Below are positions 7,562-16,572 of a stretch of DNA of 64,000 nucleotides, piece after piece. The position numbers were made by a program, and so were the translations under genes. Source of the stretch: Niabella sp. (lineage in GTDB: Bacteria > Bacteroidota > Bacteroidia > Chitinophagales > Chitinophagaceae); NCBI RefSeq assembly GCF_030150205.1, contig NZ_JASLGT010000024.1, positions 124,001 to 188,000 of the forward strand. Direction: 5' to 3'. Position 1 is the stretch's first letter. Each line of letters starts with the position of its first letter. The notes beneath the pieces were generated by a model. The model was not told where the DNA came from. It saw only the letters and a program-made list of their open reading frames with translations, and made no database searches.

Positions 7562-8515
7562 ATGAAGGTGATCGATCACATTAAGAATGCAAAGGATACA
7601 TTAATTTCTTTTGAAATACTGCCTCCCTTAAAAGGGAAGGGCATTGAGGCGCTTTATGACCATTTGGATCCTTTAATGGAATACAAACCGGCTTTTATTA
7701 ACGTTACCTACCACCGGAGCGAACACATTTTTAAAAAGAACCCTGACGGAAGTTTTAAAAAAGTAGTGGTGCGCAAACGGCCGGGAACCGAAAGCATTTG
7801 CGCCGCCATCATGAATAAATACAATGTAGACACGGTTCCGCACCTGATTTGCGGAGGATTTAGTATTAATGAAACTGAAGACGCGCTCATCAACCTCAAT
7901 TACCTGGGCATCGACAACGTGCTGGTGCTGCGTGGCGATGCGGCCAAAAATGAAACCGCTTTTATTCCGCAGGCAGATGGTCATGCTTACGCCATTGACC
8001 TTTTAAAACAGGTGGCCGGCCTTAATAACGGTATCTACCTGGAAGAGGATCTGAAAAATTCCCAAAAAACGGATTTCTGTATTGGTGTAGCTGCATATCC
8101 CGAAAAACATTTTGAGGCGCCGAATATGGAGACCGATATGGCCTACCTGAAGGCGAAAGTAGACGCGGGTGCAGACTATATTGTAACCCAGATGTTTTTT
8201 GACAATGCCAAGTTCTACGCATTTGTAGACGCGTGCCGTAAGGCCGGGATCACCATTCCGATCATCCCCGGACTGAAGCCCGTTTACACACTTAAACAGC
8301 TGAATGTACTTCCCAAAACCTTTCATATTGACCTGCCCACAGATCTCTCAAAAGAGATGATGAAATGTAAGACCAACGAAGATGTGGAGCGGGTGGGCAC
8401 CGAATGGCTGCTGATGCAATCAAAGGATTTAAAAAAGAACGGCGTACCCGTGCTGCATTATTATACCCTGGGCCGGCCGCAGATCGTGTCAAGCGTGGTA
8501 AAAGAAGTATTATAA
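7562..8515 (+). CDS. metF: Methylenetetrahydrofolate reductase
   Basis: Reduces 5,10-methylene-THF to 5-methyl-THF using a flavin and NAD(P)H, feeding methionine synthesis. The 317-residue protein has a TIM-barrel layout with ISFEILPP near the N-terminus (Glu as catalytic acid), NVTYHRSEH, PHLICGG, NVLVLRGD, CIGVAAYPEKH and DYIVTQMFFDN. All are standard MetF motifs. The open frame extends 33 codons upstream into the GGAACC-type intergenic repeat, which is clearly not protein-like. ATG 7562 after the promoter box is the better start. Confidence 0.95.
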   Translation: MKVIDHIKNAKDTLISFEILPPLKGKGIEALYDHLDPLMEYKPAFINVTYHRSEHIFKKNPDGSFKKVVVRKRPGTESICAAIMNKYNVDTVPHLICGGFSINETEDALINLNYLGIDNVLVLRGDAAKNETAFIPQADGHAYAIDLLKQVAGLNNGIYLEEDLKNSQKTDFCIGVAAYPEKHFEAPNMETDMAYLKAKVDAGADYIVTQMFFDNAKFYAFVDACRKAGITIPIIPGLKPVYTLKQLNVLPKTFHIDLPTDLSKEMMKCKTNEDVERVGTEWLLMQSKDLKKNGVPVLHYYTLGRPQIVSSVVKEVL

Positions 8516-8594
8516 AATTTTTCGTTTGTGGTTTTTCGTTTGATGGCTGGGATCAGCAGATCAAACCTTAGACCTTGAACCTCAAACAAAAGAA
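8516..8594. repeat. GTTT/AAAC-rich intergenic spacer
   Basis: Short gap with self-complementary ends: GTTTGTGGTT-type sequence near 8525 and AACCTCAAAC near 8579 match in 9 of 10 bases as an inverted repeat. Inside it GTTTGAT and ATCAAAC are also complementary. A similar spacer precedes the ABC permease at 15169-15231. Confidence 0.4.
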
Positions 8595-10028
8595 ATGGCT
8601 CGTAAAAAGAAGCAACATATTGTTCTTGAAAATATCCGGATCGAAGATTATGCCGCCGAAGGAAAGTCGATTGCGCGGGTGGATGGGAAAGTAATCTTTG
8701 TGGAGCAGGTAGTTCCCGGTGATGTGGTAGATATCCGGCTGGGAAAAAACAAAAAAGACTGGGCAGAAGGGCATCCTATTGCGTTCAGATCCTATTCCTC
8801 GGAACGTACGGAGCCGTTTTGCGCACATTTTGGCGTTTGCGGTGGCTGCCAGTGGCAGATGCTGCCTTACGAAAAGCAGCTGCAATACAAGCACCAGCAG
8901 GTACGCGATAACCTCCAGCGCATTGGTAAGATTCCGCTCCCTGAAATCCAGCCCATATTGGGTGCAGCTAAAACCCGGCGGTACCGGAATAAAATCGAAT
9001 ATACGTTCGGTTCCGAGCTATTTATGCCCAAAGAGCAGTTCAATGCGCTGAAAGAACAGGGGATCAATCCCCACGAATACGGGAAACAGGGTGTTGCCGG
9101 TTTTCACGCCAAGGGTTTCTGGGATAAGATCGTAGACATTCATACCTGTCATTTACAGGAGGAACCCACCAATGCCATCCGCCTGGCAGTAAAAGCCTTT
9201 GCCCTGGAGCACAACTATAGCTTTTACGATCTGCGCCAGCATACCGGCTTTTTACGCACGATGCAGGTACGCCTCTGCGAAACCGGGGAACTGATGGTAA
9301 ACCTGGTGATGGGCGAAGATGATCCGGAAAAGCGGGAACAGCTCTTAAATCATCTCCGGGCGCAATTTCCGCAGATCACCACGCTGCTGTACACTATTAA
9401 TACAAAAAGAAACGACAGCCTGCACGACCTGGAACCGGTGGCCTGGTATGGCCCGGGCTATGTAACCGAACAACTGGATGAATACCGGTTTAAGATCGGC
9501 CCCAAGTCCTTCTTTCAAACCAATACAGCACAGGCCACCGAACTGTACCGGGTAACCCGGGAGTTTGCCGAGCTTACCGGAAATGAAACCCTGTACGACC
9601 TATATTGTGGTACAGGAAGCATTGGCATTTTCTGCAGTCAGAAAGCCGGAAAGGTAATTGGCGTGGAAGTGATTGATGCCGCCATTGAGGATGCCAAAGA
9701 AAATGCCGCATTAAATGGCCTGGAAAAGACCCATTTTTATGCCGGCGATGTGATCGATATTTGTTCGGATGCTTTTTTTGAACAACACGGGCGTCCGGAT
9801 GTTATAGTAACCGATCCACCCAGGGCGGGCATGCATGAGAAACTGGTGCAGAAGATCAATGAAATGGCCGCGCCCATTGTGGTGTATGTAAGCTGCAACC
9901 CGGCCACCCAGGCAAGGGATCTGGCATTATTGAACGAAAAATATGAGGTCACAAAAATTCAACCGGTAGATATGTTCCCGCACACCCTGCATATTGAGAA
10001 CGTGGTGCAATTGAAGCTCCGGTCCTGA
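8595..10028 (+). CDS. rlmD: 23S rRNA (uracil-C5)-methyltransferase RlmD/RumA family
   Basis: SAM-dependent RNA m5U methyltransferase of 477 residues. An N-terminal TRAM domain (about 10-65) precedes an iron-sulfur site with C76, C82 and C85 in CAHFGVCGGCQW and a later Cys in HTCHLQE. The catalytic part contains SFFQTN, the SAM motif LYCGTGSIGIF, DPPRAGMH and the nucleophile loop YVSCNPATQARDL. These features define the RumA/TrmA-like class with a 4Fe-4S cluster. Bacteroidota often carry more than one paralogue, so the exact target uridine (U1939, U747 or another) is inferred, not shown. Confidence 0.88.
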   Translation: MARKKKQHIVLENIRIEDYAAEGKSIARVDGKVIFVEQVVPGDVVDIRLGKNKKDWAEGHPIAFRSYSSERTEPFCAHFGVCGGCQWQMLPYEKQLQYKHQQVRDNLQRIGKIPLPEIQPILGAAKTRRYRNKIEYTFGSELFMPKEQFNALKEQGINPHEYGKQGVAGFHAKGFWDKIVDIHTCHLQEEPTNAIRLAVKAFALEHNYSFYDLRQHTGFLRTMQVRLCETGELMVNLVMGEDDPEKREQLLNHLRAQFPQITTLLYTINTKRNDSLHDLEPVAWYGPGYVTEQLDEYRFKIGPKSFFQTNTAQATELYRVTREFAELTGNETLYDLYCGTGSIGIFCSQKAGKVIGVEVIDAAIEDAKENAALNGLEKTHFYAGDVIDICSDAFFEQHGRPDVIVTDPPRAGMHEKLVQKINEMAAPIVVYVSCNPATQARDLALLNEKYEVTKIQPVDMFPHTLHIENVVQLKLRS

Positions 10029-10052
10029 GCCTAATTTAAATACAAGTGATTC

Positions 10053-10736
10053 ATGAGTTCATACTTTACAAGACCCGCCGAAAAGTTTCCTCCCGCTGTT
10101 AAATACCTTATTGCCATTAATGTGGTGGTTTGGGTAGCGCAGCTGATCTTTGATAACAAGTATGGCCAGTCCGTGATCATGATCGGCGGGGCAATGGATT
10201 CCGTTGGCTCTCTTACTGGCAAACTGGCACTCTGGCCCATTGGTGAAGGCTTTAAACCTTACCAGCTGATCACCCATATGTTTGCGCACGCCGCTTCCGG
10301 CTCACAGATGTTTTTACATATCCTTTTTAATATGTTTACCCTCTGGATGTTTGGGCGCATCCTGGAAAATGTATGGGGGGCTAAGCGCTTCCTGATCTTT
10401 TATTTTATCTGCGGCCTGGGTTCTGCAGCACTGCACCTGGCGGTTCAGTATTACACCCATACCGGCAGTATGGCTGTAGGTGCTTCCGGCGCCGTAATGG
10501 GCGTGCTGGTGGCTTTTGCCATGACGTTTCCCAATACGGAGCTGTATATTATGTTCATCCCGGTGCCGGTAAAAGCCAAATGGGCCATTGCAGGATTGAT
10601 TGCTATTGACCTGGTTTTTGGGCTGTATAGTGCCTCAGGCGACCCGATTGCACACTATGCGCACCTGGGCGGGGCCCTTACCGGTTTTATTCTTCTGAAA
10701 ATCTGGAATAAAACAAACCGGCGTAATTTTTACTAA
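10053..10736 (+). CDS. Rhomboid intramembrane serine protease
   Basis: A 227-residue six-helix rhomboid. The catalytic Ser is S145 in GASGAVMG and the catalytic His is H204 in YAHLGGALTGF. The conserved HILFNMFTLW (loop 1/TM2 region) and WGAKRFLIFY are also present. It cleaves within the membrane, and its substrates are unknown. The next gene, 56 bases downstream in the same direction, encodes a second rhomboid-fold protein that lacks the His, suggesting duplication and divergence of function. Confidence 0.92.
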   Translation: MSSYFTRPAEKFPPAVKYLIAINVVVWVAQLIFDNKYGQSVIMIGGAMDSVGSLTGKLALWPIGEGFKPYQLITHMFAHAASGSQMFLHILFNMFTLWMFGRILENVWGAKRFLIFYFICGLGSAALHLAVQYYTHTGSMAVGASGAVMGVLVAFAMTFPNTELYIMFIPVPVKAKWAIAGLIAIDLVFGLYSASGDPIAHYAHLGGALTGFILLKIWNKTNRRNFY

Positions 10737-10771
10737 ATTTATAGTTGAAAAAGAATCAACTTTTAACCCTT

Positions 10772-10779
10772 TAATTTTG
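10772..10779 (+). promoter_or_regulatory. -7 promoter box (TAATTTTG)
   Basis: Exact TAnnTTTG in the gap between the two rhomboid genes, 13 bases before ATG 10793. A TTG at 10745-10747 could be part of the -33 element. The second rhomboid may therefore be transcribed separately. Confidence 0.45.
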
Positions 10780-10792
10780 TTGGGTATTTGAT

Positions 10793-11731
10793 ATGGGTAT
10801 TTCTGACAGAAACTATGACAGCCGATTGTCTTTTGGAACACGGGTAAATCCACTGGTCATACTCATTGCGATCAGCATGATCCTGTTTGTGATACTTGCT
10901 TTTTTCAAAGCGCTTACCTACCTGCGTTTTGATGAAGGTGCAGATGTAACCGGGTATTTTAACGAACATATCCTCAGCACCATTGCCCTGTCTCCGAAAT
11001 TGAGCACGGCATTGGCTAAAACCTGGACCTTTCTCACCTATTCCTTTGTACAGGTAAATGTTTGGGAGCTCATTGCAAATATGCTGTGGCTCTGGTGTTT
11101 CGGTTTTATTTTCATCGATATCACCGGCAACAAAAAACTGATCCCCCTGTTTATTTATGCCACTGTATTATCCGGATTGGTATATGTTTTTGTTTGCAAA
11201 TCGATGCATCCGGAAACACATGCCTTCCCTTATTTCAGCGGGTCCGGAGCCTGTATTCTTGCAATTGCAGCCGCCGCAACCACCATTTCACCCAACTATA
11301 AGTTGCTGCCGATGCTGAACGGGGGTATTTCTTTGTGGATCATTGCATTGATTTATACGGTTATCGACTTCGCAACCATTCCTCCGGGCATACCGGCGCT
11401 TTACTTTTCCCAGCTTACCGGTGCCCTTACTGGTTTCCTGTTTATTTATCTTTTAAGAAAAGGCTATGACGGAAGCGAATGGATGAACCGGGTATACGAT
11501 TGGTTCATGAACCTGTTTAACCCCGAAAAATCGGAAAACCGGAAAAAAATAAAGGATACCTATTTTTATAAAACATCCACAGAGCCCTTTACAAAAACAG
11601 CCCGGCTTACCCAGCAGCGCCTGGATTCCATTTTAGACAAAATGAACCAATCCGGTGGTTATGAAACGCTTACGCAGGAAGAGAAAGACTTTTTAAACCG
11701 CGCCAGCCAGGAAGATTTTAAAGGCAAATAG
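10793..11731 (+). CDS. Rhomboid-fold protein lacking the catalytic His (pseudo-rhomboid)
   Basis: A 312-residue membrane protein related to the preceding rhomboid: WELIANMLWLWCFG matches the loop/TM2 region, SGSGAC (S151) the active-serine loop, and SQLTGALTGF the last helix. In that helix the His of AHLGGALTGF is Gln (Q207). The Ser-His dyad is therefore incomplete and proteolysis unlikely, as in iRhoms/pseudorhomboids. A hydrophilic C-terminal tail of about 80 residues follows, which the active paralogue lacks; it includes TARLTQQRLDSILDKMNQ and probably lies in the cytoplasm. A substrate-adaptor or regulator role is inference. Confidence 0.85.
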   Translation: MGISDRNYDSRLSFGTRVNPLVILIAISMILFVILAFFKALTYLRFDEGADVTGYFNEHILSTIALSPKLSTALAKTWTFLTYSFVQVNVWELIANMLWLWCFGFIFIDITGNKKLIPLFIYATVLSGLVYVFVCKSMHPETHAFPYFSGSGACILAIAAAATTISPNYKLLPMLNGGISLWIIALIYTVIDFATIPPGIPALYFSQLTGALTGFLFIYLLRKGYDGSEWMNRVYDWFMNLFNPEKSENRKKIKDTYFYKTSTEPFTKTARLTQQRLDSILDKMNQSGGYETLTQEEKDFLNRASQEDFKGK

Positions 11732-11801
11732 GTAAAATCCTTCACCGGTTTTGCCAGTTTGCACATAACTTGACTATCTTTCGGGTTGAAAGGATCCGTA
11801 G

Positions 11802-12926
11802 ATGAGTGTTTTTGCAAAAATCAGCAATAAGGTTTTACTGGGCATCAATATTTTGGTGGTCCTCTTTTTCCTTTTGGCTTGTTTGGCGGCCTATATCAGC
11901 CCGATGGACTGGCCGGTACTCTATCTTTTCAGCCTGGGCTTTCCTTTTTTATTGCTATTGGTATTGGTTTTTTTATGCTGGTGGATCTTTGTCAAAAAGC
12001 AATGGGCATTGATCTCCGCCGCTGCATTGATCCTTGGGGGAGGCGCCATTACCAATTTTTTTGCCTTTAATTTCAAAAAGCCCTTCCGCCAGGAAAAAAA
12101 AGCAGACCATATCCGCATTGTAACCTGGAATGTGGCGCGCTTTGTAGAAATGGTGATCAATAATAATAAAGGCAGTCAGACCCGCTACAAAATGCTGCAG
12201 CAGATCAAATCTACCAATGCCGATATCTTATGTTTCCAGGAGTTCAGTTCATCCATCAATCCGGACTGGTACAATAATATTGTTGCGGTGAGCAAGGGGC
12301 TTGGATATCCGTATTTTTATTATTCTCATGATTGGGATGGAGACCGTTTATTCAATGGCAGCGTTATCTTCAGCCGGTTTCCCATTATTGACACCGGCAT
12401 TATCCGGTATCCCCGGCCCACCCTTCCCGAAGCCCTGCTGTTTGTTGACATCAAAAAAGGAAGCCGGCTTTTCAGGATCTATACCACGCATCTTCAATCC
12501 AACCAATTCCGGAAAGAGGATATTTCAAAAATTGAAGCCCTTAAAAAAGCAAAGGGAAACATCATCAGCAATGCCTTTTATATCTTCACAAAGTTGCGGA
12601 CCGCCATCCAGCACCGGAGTATACAGGCCGATATGATCCCCGAAATTCTAAAAAACAGTCCCAACCCCACTATTTTTTGCGGCGACCTCAACGATGTACC
12701 CAATTCCTATACCTATCACACAGTAAAAGGCAATATGCAGGACGCGTTTCTTAAAAAAGGACTGGGAATCGGCAGAACCTATAACTCCCTTTCGCCCACC
12801 CTCCGGATTGATTATATTTTTACCGACGACCATTTTAAGATCGGCCAGATCAAACGGGTTACCACCAATTATTCAGACCATTATATGCTGGTTTGCGATC
12901 TGCAGTTAACACCCGCTTCCGATTAA
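11802..12926 (+). CDS. Membrane-anchored endonuclease/exonuclease/phosphatase family protein
   Basis: Three hydrophobic segments (about residues 10-33, 40-63 and 70-90) precede a DNase I-like EEP domain. Its motifs are VTWNVARF, LCFQEF (metal-binding Glu), TTHLQS, FCGDLNDVP (catalytic Asp-Asn) and SDHYMLVCDL (catalytic His). The order is complete, so it should be an active Mg-dependent phosphodiesterase/phosphatase facing one side of the inner membrane. The substrate (lipid phosphate or nucleic acid) is unknown. A near-match -7 box TATCTTTC lies at 11775-11782. Its stop abuts that of the convergent gene with no base between. Confidence 0.85.
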   Translation: MSVFAKISNKVLLGINILVVLFFLLACLAAYISPMDWPVLYLFSLGFPFLLLLVLVFLCWWIFVKKQWALISAAALILGGGAITNFFAFNFKKPFRQEKKADHIRIVTWNVARFVEMVINNNKGSQTRYKMLQQIKSTNADILCFQEFSSSINPDWYNNIVAVSKGLGYPYFYYSHDWDGDRLFNGSVIFSRFPIIDTGIIRYPRPTLPEALLFVDIKKGSRLFRIYTTHLQSNQFRKEDISKIEALKKAKGNIISNAFYIFTKLRTAIQHRSIQADMIPEILKNSPNPTIFCGDLNDVPNSYTYHTVKGNMQDAFLKKGLGIGRTYNSLSPTLRIDYIFTDDHFKIGQIKRVTTNYSDHYMLVCDLQLTPASD

Positions 12927-13487
12927 TTACCATTCTTCGCTGGTACGAACAGCAAGCAGGGGTGTCAGCATTCTTTTATTAACAAAAGACTCCAGTGTTT
13001 CCTTCAGCAAGCGGTTTCTCAATTTATCTTTTTTGTCATAAACAAAAGAGTGCCAGGACTGAAAAATCAATGCTTCCTGGCTTTTTATTCCCAGCACGAA
13101 GACAACAGAATCAGCCGGCGGATTAAAACTGCGGATACTTTTGATGACCGGTGCGTTCACCTTTATTTTCCCGTCTTTAAACTCAAACCCGGCCTGGAAT
13201 GTAACGTCGTAGCTTCTTCCGGAATAGTTCAATGCCTGCCGGTCGGTAGCCTGGAATATAATTTCTTTGCTGGAATCGGTGGCGATCCGGTCCCGGTAAG
13301 CGCCAAAGCTGGTTTGTACCCGGCGTTCAACGGCCTCAAACAATTGCTGTTGCGTGGCCCCGGGTACTTCCACCACATAGTATCCTTTTCCCTGTGCCGT
13401 AACAAATCCCTCCGGCTTCAGCAAAAACTGCGCATGGCTTTCTGATAATAGTAAAACGGACAGGACCAACAGTAAACGGTATTTCAT
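12927..13487 (-). CDS. Secreted protein, possible DUF4468 (TBP-like fold)
   Basis: A 186-residue exported protein with a signal peptide ending near ESHAQ (about residue 20). The body contains GYYVVEVPGATQQQLFEAV and a later amphipathic helix. This resembles Bacteroidota DUF4468 proteins, where a short strand followed by a helix is the core, but I am not sure of the family. No catalytic motif is seen. Its TAA is immediately adjacent to the TAA of the opposite gene. Confidence 0.7.
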   Translation of the reverse strand: MKYRLLLVLSVLLLSESHAQFLLKPEGFVTAQGKGYYVVEVPGATQQQLFEAVERRVQTSFGAYRDRIATDSSKEIIFQATDRQALNYSGRSYDVTFQAGFEFKDGKIKVNAPVIKSIRSFNPPADSVVFVLGIKSQEALIFQSWHSFVYDKKDKLRNRLLKETLESFVNKRMLTPLLAVRTSEEW

Positions 13488-13637
13488 AAAAAGGGTTTTG
13501 ATATTTGTTTAAGACGATAAGATTACCATTTAAACTGCACATTATAATCGATTTAGCGCCGGTTTAACAGATCCGTATCCAGGAGTATATTCCTTTTTCT
13601 TTTTATCCATCCCCGGCTAAATACCAGCGACCTCCTT

Positions 13638-13645
13638 TATATTTG
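13638..13645 (+). promoter_or_regulatory. -7 promoter box for cysS (TATATTTG)
   Basis: Exact TAnnTTTG located 20 bases before ATG 13666, giving cysS a short 5' leader. Confidence 0.5.
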
Positions 13646-13665
13646 TAATCTTACAAAAAGATGGT

Positions 13666-15168
13666 ATGAGTACACTTAAGATACATAATTCCTATTCGCG
13701 CCAGAAAGAGCAGTTTGAACCGATTACGCCGGGCTATGTAGGAATGTATGTTTGCGGCCCAACGGTAAGCGGCGAAAGCCACCTGGGGCATGCCCGTCCT
13801 TATATTACATTTGACGTAGTGTTCCGTTACCTCCAATACCTGGGTTATAAGGTACGATATGTGCGCAATATTACCGATGCGGGACATTTTGAGGAAGAAG
13901 GCCGCGAGGCAGAGGACAAAATTTCCAGTAAGGCGGTGCTTGAAAAACTGGAACCAATGGAATTGGTGCAAAAGTATACTAACCTGTTTCACTGGGCCAT
14001 GAATTTGTTCAACACCATACCGCCTTCCATCGAACCTACGGCCACCGGCCATATTGTAGAACAGATCGAGATGATCAAAAAGATCATTGCAGACGGTTAT
14101 GCATACGAAAACAACGGGTCGGTGTACTTTGATGTAAAAAAATATGCGGCGGGCCATGATTATGGAAAGCTCAGCGGCCGGAAAATAGATGACCTGCTGG
14201 AAGCTACCCGCGAGCTGGAAGGACAGGAGGAGAAACGCGATGCAGCAGATTTTGCTTTGTGGAAAGCGGCACCGCCCAAACATATTATGCGCTGGAACAG
14301 TCCCTGGGGTGAAGGATTTCCGGGCTGGCATATTGAGTGCTCTGCCATGGCCACCAAATACTTAGGCGATCATTTTGATATTCATGGTGGCGGTATGGAC
14401 CTCCAGTTTCCGCACCATGAAAGTGAAATTGCCCAAAGCACCATCTGCAACGGGCATGCGCCGGTAAAATACTGGATGCACAACAATATGATCACCATCA
14501 ACGGCCGCAAGATGGGCAAGAGCTACAACAATGTGATCAAGTTGACGGAGTTGTTCAGCGGTGATCATCCCCTGCTTACCCAGGCCTACCATCCGATGGT
14601 CGTTCGGTTTTTTATTCTGCAAAGTCATTACCGCAGTACCCTCGACTTTAGTAACGAGGCCCTGCAGGCTTCCGAAAAAGGATTAAAACGCCTTTGGGAA
14701 GCCTATGAAAATTTAAAGCGCCTGCAGGACCGCAGCGAAGAACTGCCGGAAACAGCCGCCGATCCGGAACTGGATGTACGCATTCACAAGCTGGTAACGG
14801 AGTTTGATGCATTCATGAACGATGATTTTAATACGGCAAAGGTGCTGGCCAATATGTTTGAGCTGGCTCCGGTGATCAATAGCTTCAAAGACAAAACCAT
14901 TCCGCTGAACAGTATTTCAAAAGGAACGTTTGAACTGCTGCAGCAACAATTTCATACCTACCTGGAAACCATCTTAGGATTAACCTCCGTTTCCGCAGCC
15001 GACAATGAAAAGCTCCAGGACGTAATGCAGTTGCTGATCGAGATCCGCAAAGAAGCCCGCAGCCGGAAAGATTTTGTAACCTCCGACAAGATCCGAAATC
15101 AGCTGGCAGGCATCGGCATTCTTTTAAAAGACGAGAAAGATGGGAATATCAGCTGGAGTGTTGAGTAA
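13666..15168 (+). CDS. cysS: Cysteinyl-tRNA synthetase
   Basis: Class I aminoacyl-tRNA synthetase of 500 residues that charges tRNA-Cys. It has the zinc/substrate Cys in MYVCGPTV, the HIGH-type motif SHLGHARP near residues 40-47, WHIECSAMA and FPHHESEIAQ for zinc binding. The KMSKS loop reads KMGKS at residues 282-286. The C-terminal helical DALR-like region follows to SWSVE. Reading frame and length are typical for the family. Confidence 0.97.
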   Translation: MSTLKIHNSYSRQKEQFEPITPGYVGMYVCGPTVSGESHLGHARPYITFDVVFRYLQYLGYKVRYVRNITDAGHFEEEGREAEDKISSKAVLEKLEPMELVQKYTNLFHWAMNLFNTIPPSIEPTATGHIVEQIEMIKKIIADGYAYENNGSVYFDVKKYAAGHDYGKLSGRKIDDLLEATRELEGQEEKRDAADFALWKAAPPKHIMRWNSPWGEGFPGWHIECSAMATKYLGDHFDIHGGGMDLQFPHHESEIAQSTICNGHAPVKYWMHNNMITINGRKMGKSYNNVIKLTELFSGDHPLLTQAYHPMVVRFFILQSHYRSTLDFSNEALQASEKGLKRLWEAYENLKRLQDRSEELPETAADPELDVRIHKLVTEFDAFMNDDFNTAKVLANMFELAPVINSFKDKTIPLNSISKGTFELLQQQFHTYLETILGLTSVSAADNEKLQDVMQLLIEIRKEARSRKDFVTSDKIRNQLAGIGILLKDEKDGNISWSVE

Positions 15169-15231
15169 TTTATTGTTTTTTGTTTATCGTTGATGGTTTG
15201 AACCAGAAACAATAAACCTCAAACCAGAAAC
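15169..15231. repeat. GTTT/AAAC-rich intergenic spacer
   Basis: Gap between cysS and the permease gene with perfect 8-base inverted repeat TGGTTTGA / TCAAACCA and further GTTTAT/ATAAAC complementarity. It looks like a relative of the spacer at 8516-8594, placed in the same way directly before a start codon. Confidence 0.4.
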
Positions 15232-16518
15232 ATGTACAAACTTTGGGCAAGCATAAAAAAAGACGGACGCATCCTGTTGCGGGATAAAGTGGGGCTGGCA
15301 CTCATGTTCCTCATGCCCATCATTCTTGCCATCATCATCGCCTCTGTACAAAACAGCACGTTTGAGCTGGTAAATGATAAGAAAGTACCGCTGCTTATTT
15401 TAAATAAGGATACCGGCGAGGCTTCAAGGGAACTGATTACCTCTCTTGAAAAAGGCGGTATGTTCACCCTGAAAAAGCTGCCGGCAACGGCCACCGCCGA
15501 CGATATCAAAAACAGGATGGAGGATAAAGAGGCCCTGCTGGCCATCATTATTCCACAGCAATACACACAGGACGTACTTTCGAAAGCAGAACGGGTATCC
15601 GGAGAAGCGTTAAAAACCATTGCCGTTGCCGACAGCACGGCTACGGATTCTTCCAGGGTAAAAGCAAGTCCGCTCACCCTGTATTATCACCCGGTGCTGC
15701 AAAAATCTTTCCGCCAGGGCATCGATGGCGCGCTTAACAGTGTACTGCAGATTGTTCAAAGCAAATACATCGTACGTGCGTTATACAGCAGCATCAACAA
15801 TGAGCCCGGTATTCCCCAATCGCTGGAGCAGCAGATCCTTTCCAACGAAACACCTGTAAACCAGATCGCCGCATCCAAAGATAATAGTCAGCCGGTGCCC
15901 AATGCCACCCAGCACAATATACCGGCCTGGACGCTTTTTGCTATGTTTTTTATCGTGATCTCCCTGGGAAGCAGCCTGGTACGGGAAAAAACAAGCGGCA
16001 GCTTTTTACGGCTGAAAACCATGCCTACCTCGCTATCGGTTTCCATTATTTCCAAGCAGATCACCTATATCCTCATTACGATGCTGCAGGCAGCTGTAAT
16101 CTTCAGCATTGGCCGCTGGCTGTTTCCGGTGATCGGATTACCGGCTTTAAACATTCCTGCCGATAAGGCCGGTCTGTTGCTGGTAACCTTCCTTTGCGGG
16201 TGGTGCGCCACCAGCTTTGCCATCTGCATTGGTACTTTTGCCAGTACACAGGAGCAGAGCAATGGCATTGGCGCCATCAGCATTGTATTGTTTGCCGCCA
16301 TCGGGGGACTGCTGGTTCCATCCTTTGCCATGCCGGCTTCCTTTCAGGGTGTGATGCGGATCTCCCCGCTTTACTGGTGCCTGGAAGCCTTTTATGGTTT
16401 GTTTCTTGAAGGCGGCCGGTTGAGCGACATTTTCCGCAATCTTGTTCCCGTGCTCATCATCATTGCCATTTTACAGCTGGCTACCTGGCTGGGCATGAAG
16501 CAGAAACGGCTGATCTGA
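15232..16518 (+). CDS. ABC-2 type transporter permease
   Basis: A 428-residue inner-membrane protein with an N-terminal helix (GLALMFLMPIILAIIIAS), a long periplasmic domain of about 190 residues, then five to six helices from residue 230. FFIVISLGSSLVREKTSG, containing the coupling-type ERxxG-like element, starts this part. The layout matches ABC-2/YhgE-like exporters of the DrrB/LinJ type. No ATP-binding subunit is adjacent, so the partner must be elsewhere; in related bacteria an ATPase gene is usually next to it. Substrate unknown. Confidence 0.82.
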   Translation: MYKLWASIKKDGRILLRDKVGLALMFLMPIILAIIIASVQNSTFELVNDKKVPLLILNKDTGEASRELITSLEKGGMFTLKKLPATATADDIKNRMEDKEALLAIIIPQQYTQDVLSKAERVSGEALKTIAVADSTATDSSRVKASPLTLYYHPVLQKSFRQGIDGALNSVLQIVQSKYIVRALYSSINNEPGIPQSLEQQILSNETPVNQIAASKDNSQPVPNATQHNIPAWTLFAMFFIVISLGSSLVREKTSGSFLRLKTMPTSLSVSIISKQITYILITMLQAAVIFSIGRWLFPVIGLPALNIPADKAGLLLVTFLCGWCATSFAICIGTFASTQEQSNGIGAISIVLFAAIGGLLVPSFAMPASFQGVMRISPLYWCLEAFYGLFLEGGRLSDIFRNLVPVLIIIAILQLATWLGMKQKRLI

Positions 16519-16572
16519 TCTTCGGATTAAATGCTTAATTTTACCGGACGCTATTTAAAACATATAATTGCT

